A stretch of 64,000 nucleotides of DNA from Entomortierella parvispora. Lineage: Eukaryota; Mortierellomycota; Mortierellomycetes; Mortierellales; Mortierellaceae. The number at the start of each line of letters is the position of its first letter. Positions within the stretch are counted from its first letter, which is position 1. This document shows, one piece after another, positions 23,606 to 32,124 of this stretch. Below the pieces are notes generated by a model. The model made no database searches. It saw nothing but the letters and a program-made list of their open reading frames with translations, and had not been told where the DNA came from. Position numbers and translations under genes: made by a program. Location of the stretch: assembly GCA_963573315.1 (NCBI GenBank), contig OY752146.1, forward strand, positions 2,480,001 through 2,544,000, read 5' to 3'.

Positions 23606-23911
23606 GACGCACATATGAGCGGATACCCATCATAGACAATGTTGACCTTTCTTGCCAGGAAGGGTGACAATATTATTATTCATCTACGAGAGACCTTTGT
23701 TTCTCGACCAGCCATTTACCACCATCATACCATTTAGATTTAATAAACAACAAATAGCATTGAGCAAATCCAACTTTTTCTTTCTTTCTCTCTCGTACAT
23801 GGTTTCATTGCGGGGCACCCTTCTATGGAACGCAAAGCCTCAGAAGGATATGAAGGCGATAGTTAGTCTACAATTGATATTACAAGGCGGTGATCTCCAT
23901 CGGGGGAGAGA
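23606..23911. other. Convergent intergenic space
   Basis: About 300 bases between the stop codons of the transporter and the membrane-protein gene. It contains TTTAATAAAC near 23740, a plausible polyadenylation signal for the transporter. Nothing else is recognised. Confidence 0.5.
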
Positions 23912-25702
23912 CTAGGCAAAGTCCCTGGTCTTCAATCTTTGACGCTCCGCCGGCTTCTTCGCAAGAACTCTTTCGCCCCTCAGCAGGACATGGTGCTCCG
24001 CCCCATCCGTCTCCAGAGACCAGGCCGGATACTTTCGTTTCGACCACCGTTTCTGCGCCTCCTTCTTTTCCTTCTTTGTCATCGTCTCCCTTGAGGCAGG
24101 TTTGTTTCCAACGCCTGCAATGGACGTGGTTTCGATCAATGTCAACACATCGGCCTTGAAAACCTCGTCAACCAACCACCAATCCAATCCATACAACAAG
24201 ACCACGATCCCGACCAACGCTCCAATGAACACCAGCGACCACTGCTCAAACGAGATGCCTTCCTTGAGATCAAACACCTGGACCTGCGCCAGGTTCATGG
24301 ACGTGAACGGATAGATTCGCTCCGTGATATTACGCAAGAACTCTGTCATATCCAACGCTACAGCTGTGATATTTTCGCCCGCCTTCCAACCAATGTCTTC
24401 ATTGCTGACCTGATTAGGGGCCATGGCGTTGTAAATCTTGAACATGAGATAGTTCTCCTCCGGGTCCGGCTTTGGGGCTGCTCCGGTGTTGGTCATGACA
24501 GCAATGTGGAGTTCCCGACAGGATACCATGTTCACGGCAGATGGAACCCTGTTCTCTTGCTGATCTTCGAACGAGGTGTTTGCCTCGTAACCCACACAGG
24601 TGATGTGGGTAAAATTGTCCGAGGAAGCTCTAGGGGTATTGTAAACCAAGGTTGCCTTGCTACCGGCAGTGGTGCCGATCAAGGGGGGTGAGAAGGCCGA
24701 GGCATTCAAGGCGTCTCTGATGGGCTGGTATAATCTGTTCCAGGACCCGATTAATCCGTCTTGACTCATATTCCATTTGAAATGGGGGTCAATTCGGCAC
24801 GAAAAGCTAGCTGTGGTAAAGGAGGCCAGGACAGACTGACCATTATCCTCGTTGTATCCGAAAATGAGCGTTGTCGGTCTTTCTGAAATGAAATAGTCCC
24901 GGTTCGAGTTGGCCATGCCTGTCGCGCTCGTCAGGTTAGCGATCGAGATTGAATTCCCCTGATGGTCATTGTACGTTACCGCCCAAGGGGTGTCAAACAG
25001 CTTTGTGTAGTCAGCCCCAGCAGAGATTGTCGACCTCATAGACATCAACTCGCAATTAGTGGACATGGCTTCGCAGCTTGGAGTGTCGTTCTGGGAAAAG
25101 GTGTACAATTGACGAGTGAGGGAGATGGTCCCTGGTACAGGATGGTCTGGAGCAATGGCTCCCTCAAAATGGACATTGACACTACTAATCGTTCCCTCCT
25201 TGGCTTCCGATTGGACTTTGAAATCCACGCGAGGATATTTGTGGTAAAAGTCGCTGTCTACGGATGCGTGGCGGTTGTCATTGAAAAGCGATTGCAAAAA
25301 ATCAGAAGAGTTTTGTCGAGACTGAAAGATGAGACCACTTTCTTCAGACATAAAAGTGGTCACCCAGGTCCGAAGGGAACCTTGCGGGACCATTCCCATG
25401 CCAGCCTTGATACCGGTATTGACAATGAACGGGACGACGTTGCCAGAAAACGTGAGTATCACAACTGCAAATAGGATTGAATGGCGTCCGCCCCACATCC
25501 GTCGACCGGCTGCGTAGTATTCACGTAAGAGAGTCATTGATCCTCCTCGTGATGCAATTCGAATACGCAAATCGGATCCTCGTGTTCGTTGAATGATGAA
25601 GTTGAGGATGAATCCCACGGTGACGGTATACAGGGCACTGAGGATCGAGGTGAAAATACCAATGATACCAGTGACCCTCGTAGCGACAAAATATACAACC
25701 AT
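23912..25702 (-). CDS. Multi-pass membrane protein with glycosylatable ectodomain, family unknown
   Basis: Single exon, 597 residues from the start MVVYFVATRVTGIIG; an upstream in-frame ATG at 25954 would add about 84 low-complexity residues and was not used. Two hydrophobic segments lie near the N-terminus (GIIGIFTSILSALYTVTVGF and SILFAVVILTFSGNVVPFIV), and one near the C-terminus (LVFIGALVGIVVLLYGLDWW, about 510-530), followed by a Lys/Arg-rich cytosolic tail. Between them lies an ectodomain of about 400 residues with several N-x-S/T sites (NSSDF, NDTPS, NLTSA, NMSQD, NASAF, NFTHI, NTSFE, NITAV, NITER) and several cysteines that could form disulfides. It looks like a surface or secretory-pathway protein. 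I do not recognise the family and assign no function. Confidence 0.75.
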   Translation of the reverse strand: MVVYFVATRVTGIIGIFTSILSALYTVTVGFILNFIIQRTRGSDLRIRIASRGGSMTLLREYYAAGRRMWGGRHSILFAVVILTFSGNVVPFIVNTGIKAGMGMVPQGSLRTWVTTFMSEESGLIFQSRQNSSDFLQSLFNDNRHASVDSDFYHKYPRVDFKVQSEAKEGTISSVNVHFEGAIAPDHPVPGTISLTRQLYTFSQNDTPSCEAMSTNCELMSMRSTISAGADYTKLFDTPWAVTYNDHQGNSISIANLTSATGMANSNRDYFISERPTTLIFGYNEDNGQSVLASFTTASFSCRIDPHFKWNMSQDGLIGSWNRLYQPIRDALNASAFSPPLIGTTAGSKATLVYNTPRASSDNFTHITCVGYEANTSFEDQQENRVPSAVNMVSCRELHIAVMTNTGAAPKPDPEENYLMFKIYNAMAPNQVSNEDIGWKAGENITAVALDMTEFLRNITERIYPFTSMNLAQVQVFDLKEGISFEQWSLVFIGALVGIVVLLYGLDWWLVDEVFKADVLTLIETTSIAGVGNKPASRETMTKKEKKEAQKRWSKRKYPAWSLETDGAEHHVLLRGERVLAKKPAERQRLKTRDFA

Positions 25703-26383
25703 GATCGTGGAGGGTGAAAAAAAAATCGAGGATGGAAGAGAATGATTGGAGTGGCAGGAAAGCAGAGGAGAAAGGGCATCGAAGGACAGAAAACAAATGC
25801 AATGAGGGGTGTTTGGGCGGTGCCCTGTCTGTGGGAAGTGGCCTGAGGATGACAAAAAACAGAAAGAAAAGAGAGAAAGGAAGAGGAAACAGGGATCGCT
25901 CCCCATTTGACTCTTTGCCCTCGGCGATGCGCCAAGGGTCTCGGTGCAAGCCAAGAGCTTTTTTTTTCAAATTTGAGTTTCCGCAAAAAGGAATCCTCGG
26001 GAACGGCGATTCTGCACTGCCTCAGTTGTCGATTGACAAATAAAAAGCCAGGAAAACACGTTTGTGCACCACTTCTCAGCGTGCTACGCGCTCGCCCCTT
26101 GGACGAATAGCACCGCCTCCTACTAAGGGAGTTTCAGCCACGAAGGTGCTATGAGTATGATGAGAATAAAGTGACATTGGTCCTCAAACACAAAGATGAC
26201 ACGCCGAATCGAGGATGGTTTTGGATGGAGGCTGGGTCAAGGATCCTTAACGTCAAGTGGGTCAGACCCATGTCCTCTGCTCACGCTTTACTTCTTTGTA
26301 TCTATATGTATTGTAATGGTTGAGAATTCCACTTGTGGAAGACGTAGCGGCGACAGCAAAAGAAGATCAAGGGGTGTAGACCT
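25703..26383. other. Intergenic, left flank of the secreted-protein array
   Basis: Bases 26305-26355 (TATGTATTGTAATGGTT, then CCACTTGTGGAAGACGTAG) match the 3' flanks of genes 2 and 3 of the array at 27928-27980 and 30070-30125, so this is the left end of the duplicated unit. The rest holds the A/G-rich 5' region of the membrane-protein gene and nothing I can name. Confidence 0.6.
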
Positions 26384-26926
26384 TTAGACTTTATAATATG
26401 TCGTTCCCAGAGTGGGCTGATTGCCTTTTGAAGCTGAATATCCATAGTAGAAACGGTTGGTTCCTGCTTTCCCAACGACGATTATACCCTGAAACCAAGA
26501 CCACTGTGAAAATCCCTGTACTGGTCCATAGTAATTCTGCTGCATGAAATAGTCCTCTTCGAAAATCAGAGCTAGAATATAATTGATGACAACCTTCTTG
26601 ATGGGCGCGGAAAACCTGAAGCAGGTCGTCAAGTCGTATTGTTTATGGTAGAGACAGTACTCGTACTCGGCTTCGAGATCGATCGAGAATGTCACATAAC
26701 CGCAGGGCGGATGCTTGCATACCAAGCTCATGACTGGCTCAGCGTATCTCAATGGAACTCCAATAAGCACATTATCCGGATTGGTCACCATGACGGACGA
26801 AGAGGCGGCGATAGAAGAAGAGGCGCCGAAAGGGGCAGAAGCGGGAACGGGGGAAGAGGTCGCGCTAGGGAACGAGGCGGCAACGAAGAGAGAGGCGACC
26901 GCCAAGACTACCGAGGAGAATTTCAT
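26384..26926 (-). CDS. Small secreted cysteine-containing protein, array gene 1
   Basis: 180 residues. The start MKFSSVVLAVASLFVAASFP is a clear signal peptide (Lys, hydrophobic core, Ala/Ser-rich cleavage zone before about residue 25), followed by a Ser/Ala/Pro linker. The mature core shows the family pattern C-K-x-P-P-C-G-Y, F-x-I-D-L, Y-E-Y-C-L-Y-H, Y-D-L-T-T-C-F, then QGFSQWSWFQG, GYSASKG and TLGTT at the C-terminus; four cysteines could form two disulfides. An intron of 84 nt (26929-27012, GTAAG to TTTTCACAG) lies in the 5' UTR two bases before the ATG, and a TATA box lies at 27080. This copy has the most divergent linker. Export through the secretory pathway is inferred from the signal peptide. 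The family and role are not recognised. Confidence 0.85.
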   Translation of the reverse strand: MKFSSVVLAVASLFVAASFPSATSSPVPASAPFGASSSIAASSSVMVTNPDNVLIGVPLRYAEPVMSLVCKHPPCGYVTFSIDLEAEYEYCLYHKQYDLTTCFRFSAPIKKVVINYILALIFEEDYFMQQNYYGPVQGFSQWSWFQGIIVVGKAGTNRFYYGYSASKGNQPTLGTTYYKV

Positions 26927-27079
26927 GGCTGTGAAAAGATAGAGAAGTGTTATCAGAACAATGATCAATTTCAAGAAAGAACAATGACGCAAAACAAGGA
27001 AATGGATCTTACCTGTAGGAGTGAGGGGAGCTGATGAGGTGATGGAGGAAAACCGACCCCTATTGGGAGTATCTACACC

Positions 27080-27089
27080 TTTATATAAC
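27080..27089 (-). promoter_or_regulatory. TATA box of array gene 1
   Basis: Minus-strand GTTATATAAA just upstream of the 5' UTR exon. The same element stands at the equivalent place in the other three copies. Confidence 0.65.
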
Positions 27090-27332
27090 CGTTGAACGGC
27101 TCCTGTCTTTTGAGGGCGTGGGCAACTGTCTGAGGGCTCTCTCGCCTCAGAGACCAAACAAGAACGCGAATCTGCAGGAACAGAGACATCGGCAATTCCA
27201 CCTCTAAGCAACAGTAACAAGAACCTCTTGATCAAAAGTCCTCTGATCACTGGGTTTGCCAGTCAACAAATTGGCGCGCATGCACTGTCTCTGGATGGAC
27301 AGAGCATGCAGTCTAAGAAGACGAAGGCTCAC

Positions 27333-27690
27333 AGAAAATTACAGAGAAGGAGAAGATAGAGAACGAAAAGAAGGATCACGAAGAAAACACAAAGATCACT
27401 CGTCAGCCTTGACTGTTGCGAGGCGCCAGTGTGTACAAAGTACAAGGGTACAAGGGTACAAGAGTACAAGGGCACAACGGCGCCAGAGTACACACAGGAC
27501 TGAGATTCAAACCGAGGTTTCGTTGAATTAGTTTCCCGGGAATCAAATGGCAACGACCTTCACTCGTCCCCCGGTGGCAAGATGTGAGAATAACGAACAC
27601 TCATGTCTCTTTCTTTCATCATGATGCCTGCAACGCGTGTTTTACACGAAATGACGCGTCAAAGACCAAGTCAAAAGTCTTGTAGATTTG
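27333..27690. repeat. Array upstream module, copy 1
   Basis: Repeated block found upstream of each array gene. It holds an A/G-rich lead (ACAGAGAAGGAGAAGATAGA), a minisatellite of about 10 bp (GTACAAGGGT, 27433-27480), a conserved GATTCAAACCGAGGTTTCG string and TTTCCCGGGAATCAAATGG. It ends with two ACGCGT sites (27633-27638 and 27654-27659) around TTTTACACGAA. It starts about 400 bases upstream of the array gene 1 start codon. Confidence 0.85.
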
Positions 27691-27759
27691 GACAGGTTAT
27701 GTGGGAGCAGGTTGGTGGGTGAACGTGCTCAAGAAGGGCACTGAAGTTGAGTGACATCA

Positions 27760-27925
27760 GAAAGAGCCCAGGTGGTCCAATAAAACGTCCGGTTCCTACT
27801 TGATCTCGCACTTGTCATGATGGTTTGGTCTGGTCTAACTTTTACGAGGCCCCGTCTAACGAAACGCTCGCGGGCGTGATGGCGGGGACAAGGCAATTGC
27901 AGTGGGTGCCTGCCTGGTCAGTCTT
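27760..27925 (+). pseudogene. Decayed fragment of an SLC10A7-like transporter gene, copy 1
   Basis: Aligns without gaps over most of its length to 22945-23105 inside the transporter gene. Shared strings include TTGGTCTGGTC, CTTTT-CGA-GCC, GGGCGTGA and ATTGCAGTGGG. Translated with one frame slip it gives LVWSNFYEAPSNETLAGV against LVWSIFCDAFSNGTFTGV, then AIAVGACLVS against IIAVGVCQAV. Only an internal piece of about 55 codons is present, with stops and no start, so it is a relic. It lies 3' of array gene 2, in opposite orientation to it. Confidence 0.8.
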
Positions 27926-28058
27926 CATGTATTACAATGGTTCAAAGTTGCACCTGTGGAGAACATGGAGGCGGTGATACATGGTGAAGTAGATACTGTC
28001 AAGTAGGACTGACCCTACGAGAAACTCTCTCGTTTTTATTTTTGTATTTTTCAGACTT

Positions 28059-28601
28059 TTACCGATATGTTGTTCCCAGGGTCGAATGGTAGCCTTTCGA
28101 GGCTGAATATCCGAACATGACATCGTATCCTTTTTGCCCATCATTAACCCAAACAAAACCTTGAAACCAAGACCATATCGAAAATCCTTGCACTTGTCCT
28201 GCAAAGTTCTGTTGCTTGAAAAAATCCAATTTGAATATCATCTCGGCAATGATATAATTGATGATGTTCTTTGGAACAGCTCCTGCAAACTTGAAGCAGG
28301 TCGTCAAGTCGTATTCGCCATGGTAGAGACAGTACTCATATTCTGGAGCAAGATCGATGGTGAACACCAGGAAACCACAAGGCGGACGACTGCAAGCCGA
28401 GTTCAAGGTTGGATCAATGAACTTCGCCTTTATCTCAGCTCCATGATGATACTCACGGGATGCCATGACAGAGGAAGATACGGCGACAGAAGAAGAGGCG
28501 CCAAAAGGGGCAGCAGTGGGGACGGGGGAAGAAATCGCACCAGGGAAAGAGGCGGCGACAAAGAGAGAGGCGATTGCCAGGACTACTGAAGAGAGTTTCA
28601 T
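28059..28601 (-). CDS. Small secreted cysteine-containing protein, array gene 2
   Basis: 180 residues, a paralogue of array gene 1. The signal peptide MKLSSVVLAIASLFVAASFP is followed by a Ser/Ala/Pro linker. The core reads CSRPPCGFLVFTIDL, EYEYCLYHGEYDLTTCF, FKLDFFKQQNFAGQVQGF, SIWSWFQGF, GYSASKGYHSTLGTT. The four cysteines are conserved in position. Here the conserved FSQWSW is FSIWSW, and the AKFIDPTLNSAC block before the first Cys, shared with genes 3 and 4 but absent from gene 1, is present. The 5' UTR intron is 85 nt (28604-28688). The gene is intact, with no frame damage. Function unknown. Confidence 0.85.
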   Translation of the reverse strand: MKLSSVVLAIASLFVAASFPGAISSPVPTAAPFGASSSVAVSSSVMASREYHHGAEIKAKFIDPTLNSACSRPPCGFLVFTIDLAPEYEYCLYHGEYDLTTCFKFAGAVPKNIINYIIAEMIFKLDFFKQQNFAGQVQGFSIWSWFQGFVWVNDGQKGYDVMFGYSASKGYHSTLGTTYR

Positions 28602-28740
28602 GGCTGTGAAAAGATAGAGAGGTGTTGTCAGGATAGATGATCGTGTTCAAAAAGAACAATGATGTGAAGCAGAGACAAGGTGCCTTACCTGTAGGAATGA
28701 AGGAAGGGGATGTAGACTTCTTTCAGGGGGAATACTCACA

Positions 28741-28751
28741 CTTTATATAAC
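28741..28751 (-). promoter_or_regulatory. TATA box of array gene 2
   Basis: Minus-strand GTTATATAAAG at the conserved position before the 5' UTR exon. Confidence 0.65.
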
Positions 28752-28939
28752 TGTTGGGCGATTTTTGTCATGCGAGGGCGAAGGAGGGCTCTCTCGCTTC
28801 AGAGAATAACGAATCTGCAGGAAAAGAGAGCATCGGCAAATCCATCTCCAAGCAGCAAGAAGATTCTTCTGCTGATCAAAGTCCTCTGATAACTGAATTT
28901 GCTGGCGAACACAGTCTGTGCATGCACACTCGATGGGCG

Positions 28940-29430
28940 TACCCCACTTCATTACTAATCATTATCGCCATGACTTTCGACACGGTTTCGTTTGTTGCCG
29001 AGAGTCTGCAGGATAGGAGTCATCACTCATGAAATGTGGTACTCATCTCATTCAAAATGACTGAAGTGCACAACGGGAATTGAAAGTGAGATCAACCACG
29101 TCAGGGTTCTCATTCAGGTTGGCTTGTGTTGGGGTGAGGGATCATACTTCTACCACCCTTGAGGTCGGCACCGAGGCCGAACTCAGTTTTAGTGTCAACG
29201 CTGAGAACAAGACTGAGTGCGCCCAATCCACTCCTGCTCACCGGCTGTATTGTACTCGCACAGAAAAAGAAACTATCTCACTGGGAGAGATAACAATTGC
29301 ACTGGCAACCAAGGCGCTGTCAACAGAGACGAGAATCCCGGTAGTACTAATTGAAATACACAAACATGCTTGCATACACGCAAGAGCTTGAGACCGGAAG
29401 AGGCGCGAAACCCAAATATCGCATGAGTGT
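28940..29430. other. Extra ~490 bp present only in the spacer upstream of array gene 2
   Basis: The distance from the start codon to the first ACGCGT site of the upstream module is about 1150 bases for gene 2, but only about 660-710 for the others. The extra sequence lies here. It has no similarity that I can see to the other units. No terminal repeats, target-site duplication or coding region could be defined. Confidence 0.55.
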
Positions 29431-29439
29431 GCAGTCAGT

Positions 29440-29805
29440 GCTGGTCCGACTAGAAGGTTGTTTGCAGTCAATTGCAAGGCAAGGGGCTCACAGGAAATGA
29501 CAGAGAGGAAGGGAAGAGAGAGGACGGAAAGAAGGATCACAAAGAAAACACAGAAATCACTCGTCAACCTTGACTGTTTCTGGGCGCCAGTGGGCACAAG
29601 GCTCAATGGTACAAGGGTACGAGAGTACAACAAGACTGAGATTCAAACCGAATTATTTTCCCGGGGATCAAATGGCAGCTTTCACTAATCCGTCGGTGAC
29701 ATGGCGTGAGAACGACGAACATCTATGTTGCTTTCCTTCATCACGCTGCGACGCGTGTTTTACACGAAAATAACGCGTCATGTGTCAAGTCAAAAGTCTT
29801 GTGGA
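29440..29805. repeat. Array upstream module, copy 2
   Basis: Same order as copy 1: GGTTGTTTGCAGTCAATTG lead (shared with copy 4), A/G-rich block, short GTACAAGGGT minisatellite (29608-29632), GATTCAAACCG, TTTCCCGGGGATCAAATGG, and ACGCGT at 29751-29756 and 29773-29778 around TTTTACACGAA. Confidence 0.85.
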
Positions 29806-29824
29806 CTGGGGCAGGTTATGTTGT

Positions 29825-29844
29825 GGGGGGGGGGGGGGGGGGGG
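29825..29844. repeat. Homopolymer run of 20 G
   Basis: Expanded in this unit only. The equivalent place in the other units reads GTGGGAGCAGGTTGG. Confidence 0.9.
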
Positions 29845-29914
29845 CAAGTTGGCATGTGGGCGTGTGGGCGTGGTCAAGAAGGGTGTTAAGGCTGTGTAAT
29901 ATCAGAGGGAACCC

Positions 29915-30072
29915 AGGCGGTTCAGTAAAACTTCCGGTTCATACTTGATCTCACCCTTGTCATGATAGTTTGGTTCTAGTCGTTACCTTTTACGAGGCCC
30001 CCTCTAACGAAACGCTCATGGGCGTGACGGCGGGTAAGGCAATTGTAGTGGGTACCTGCCTGGTTTGTCTTT
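29915..30072 (+). pseudogene. Decayed fragment of an SLC10A7-like transporter gene, copy 2
   Basis: Near-copy of the relic at 27760-27925 (CTTGTCATGATAGTTTGGTT, TTTTACGAGGCCCCCTCTAA, GGGCGTGACGGCGGGTAAGG), and so also similar to 22945-23105. It was probably duplicated together with the array unit. It lies 3' of array gene 3. Confidence 0.75.
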
Positions 30073-30189
30073 ATGTATTACAATGGTTCAAAGTTGCACC
30101 TGTGGGAAACATAGAGGTTGTGGTCTATGATGCGGTGTAGGTGCTGTCGATGACTGACCATGGGAGAAACTCTCTCTTTATTTTATTTC

Positions 30190-30723
30190 TCAGCTCATTG
30201 TTGTTCCCAGGGTCGATTGGTAGCCTTTTGAAGCTGAATATCCGAACCAAGTCCAAAGTATTAATACATTTCCATTATGAACCCGAAGATCACCCTGGAA
30301 CCAAGACCATTGCGAAAATCCTTTCTTGCGTCCAAAATTCTGTTGCTTGAAATAGTCCTCTTTGAATATCATCTCCTCTATGAAATGATTGATGATGAGG
30401 TTTGGGACTGGGGAGGAAAATTTGAAGCAGGTCGTCAAGTCGTATTTGTCATGGTAGAGACAGTACTCATAAAACGGGACAAGATCGATCGTGAACACCA
30501 GGTGAGAGCAGGGAGGATGTTTGCATGCCGAGTTCAAGGTTGGATCAATGAATTTCGCCCTCATATTAACGTCATACATGGGCGCCTTGACAGATGAAGA
30601 CATGGAGACAGAAGAAGAGGTGCCGACAGGGGCAGCAGTTGGGACGGGGGAACAGATCGCACCAGGGAAAGAGGTGCCGACAAAGAGAGAGGCGACTGCC
30701 AAGACCACTGGAGAGAATTTCAT
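30190..30723 (-). CDS. Small secreted cysteine-containing protein, array gene 3
   Basis: 177 residues from MKFSPVVLAVASLFVGTSFP; an ATG three codons upstream lies inside the 5' UTR intron (30726-30810, 85 nt) and is spliced out. Signal peptide, then a linker with an added Cys (GAICSPVP, also in gene 4). The core reads AKFIDPTLNSACKHPPCSHL, FTIDLVPFYEYCLYHDKYDL, TTCF, KEDYFKQQNFGRKKGFSQWS, WFQG, WFGYSASKGYQSTLGTT. The promoter and 5' UTR are very close to those of gene 4, suggesting a recent duplication. Function unknown; secretion is inferred from the signal peptide. Confidence 0.85.
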   Translation of the reverse strand: MKFSPVVLAVASLFVGTSFPGAICSPVPTAAPVGTSSSVSMSSSVKAPMYDVNMRAKFIDPTLNSACKHPPCSHLVFTIDLVPFYEYCLYHDKYDLTTCFKFSSPVPNLIINHFIEEMIFKEDYFKQQNFGRKKGFSQWSWFQGDLRVHNGNVLILWTWFGYSASKGYQSTLGTTMS

Positions 30724-30860
30724 GGCTGTCAAAAGATAGAGAGGCGCTGTCAGGATTGGTGGTCGCGTTCAAAAAGAACAATGATGTGAAGCAAAGAAAA
30801 GGTGTCTTACCTGCAGGAATGAGGGAAGGTGACGTAGAGTGCTTTTGGGGGAAAAACTCA

Positions 30861-30873
30861 CGCTTTTTATAAC
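30861..30873 (-). promoter_or_regulatory. TATA-like box of array gene 3
   Basis: Minus-strand GTTATAAAAAGCG at the conserved position. It is a slightly weaker TATA than in the other copies. Confidence 0.55.
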
Positions 30874-31079
30874 TGCTGAGCTGGGGAGGGCTCTCTCGCC
30901 TCAGAGACAAACAAGAACGCGAATCTGCAGGAACAGAGAGCTTCAGCAAATCCGCTTCTAAGCAACAATAACAAGAACCTCTTCATCAAAAGTCCTCTGA
31001 TCACCAGGTTTGCCAGCCAACAAATTGGTATGCATGCGCTGTCTCTGGATGGACAGAGCATGTAACAGGACAATGCTCA

Positions 31080-31440
31080 CAGAAAATAGAAGAGAAGGAG
31101 AAGATGGAGACCGAAAAGAAGGATGACAAAGAACACACAGATATCAGTCGTCAGTCTTGACTGTTGCGAGGGCCAGTTGGTACAAAGTACAACGGTACAA
31201 GGGTACAAGAGTACAAGGGCACAACGGCGCCAGAGTACACACAAGACTGAGATTCAAACCGAGGTTCCGTTGTATTATTTTCCCGGGAATCAAATGGAGG
31301 CGACTTTACACATCCCTTGGTGACATGACGTGAGAACAACGAGCGGTCATGTCTCTTTTCCTTCATCATGATGCCTGCGACGCGTGTTTTACACGAAAAT
31401 GACGCGTCGAAGACCAAGTCAAGCGTTTTGTGGTCTGAGA
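31080..31440. repeat. Array upstream module, copy 3
   Basis: Closest to copy 1. It has the A/G-rich lead, the GTACAAGGGT minisatellite (31181-31224), GATTCAAACCGAGGTTCCG, TTTCCCGGGAATCAAATGG, and a perfect inverted pair GACGCGT...ACGCGTC (31379-31385 and 31402-31408) around TTTTACACGAAAATG. Confidence 0.85.
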
Positions 31441-31536
31441 GAGGTTATGTTGTGGGAGCAGGTTGGCCGGTGGGCGTGGTCAAGAAGCGCATTGAGGTTG
31501 AGCAACCTCAGAGGGAGCCATCAAGTATGACTGACC

Positions 31537-32124
31537 CTACGGGATTCTCTCTTTATTTCTTTCTCGCTTCAAGTCTTCATGAAGAAGGTTTGTTCCCAGG
31601 GTCGTGTGGTGGCCTTTTGAAGCTGAATATCCGTACGAGACAAAAACAATTCCCTTTGATACTCCATCCGTCACCCGAGCGACGCCCTGGAACCAAGACC
31701 ATTGCGAAAAACCTTTTTTGCCTCCAATATTCTGCTGCTTGAAATAGTCGTCGATGAATATCATATCTATGATACGATTGATGACAAACTTTGGAACGGG
31801 GTCGTAAAACTTGAAGCAGGTCGTCAAGTCGTATTGGTCATGGTAGAGACAGAACTCATAAAACTGGACAAGATCGATCGTGAAATGCAGGTAACCACAA
31901 GGCGGACGTTTGCATGCTGCGTTCAGGGTTGGATCAATGAATTTCCTGTAAATGCTAACATCATAATGATATGAAATGGGCGCGGCCATGACAGAGGAAG
32001 ACACCGAGATAGAAGAAGAGATACCGGCAGGGGCAGCAGTTGGGACGGGGGAACAGATCGCACCAGGGAAAGAGGCGCCGACAAAGAGAGAGGCGACTGC
32101 CAAGACCACTGAAGAGAGTTTCAT
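31537..32124 (-). CDS. Small secreted cysteine-containing protein, array gene 4
   Basis: 195 residues. The signal peptide is MKLSSVVLAVASLFVGASFP, followed by GAICSPVP with the extra Cys. The core reads RKFIDPTLNAACKRPPCGYL, HFTIDLVQFYEFCLYHDQYD, LTTCF, DDYFKQQNIGGKKGFSQWSW, FQG, SYGYSASKGHHTTLGT. Instead of ending at LGTT it runs on for about 17 residues rich in Lys, Arg and Glu (NLLHEDLKRERNKERIP), a C-terminal extension unlike its paralogues. The 5' UTR intron is 85 nt (32127-32211). The spacer 3' of this gene lacks the transporter relic and is shorter. Function unknown. Confidence 0.85.
   Translation of the reverse strand: MKLSSVVLAVASLFVGASFPGAICSPVPTAAPAGISSSISVSSSVMAAPISYHYDVSIYRKFIDPTLNAACKRPPCGYLHFTIDLVQFYEFCLYHDQYDLTTCFKFYDPVPKFVINRIIDMIFIDDYFKQQNIGGKKGFSQWSWFQGVARVTDGVSKGIVFVSYGYSASKGHHTTLGTNLLHEDLKRERNKERIP

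Noticed and set aside
27480-27530. tRNA-derived SINE suggested by a B-box-like string (minus strand GGTTTGAATCTCAG) in the array modules
   Set aside because: No A box at a fitting distance, no tRNA fold and no poly-A end; the string is better described as part of the module repeat.
29825-29948. CRISPR-like or telomeric signal suggested by repeats in the array
   Set aside because: The repeats are whole duplicated gene units and short minisatellites, without uniform repeats and unique spacers; a eukaryotic genome makes CRISPR implausible.
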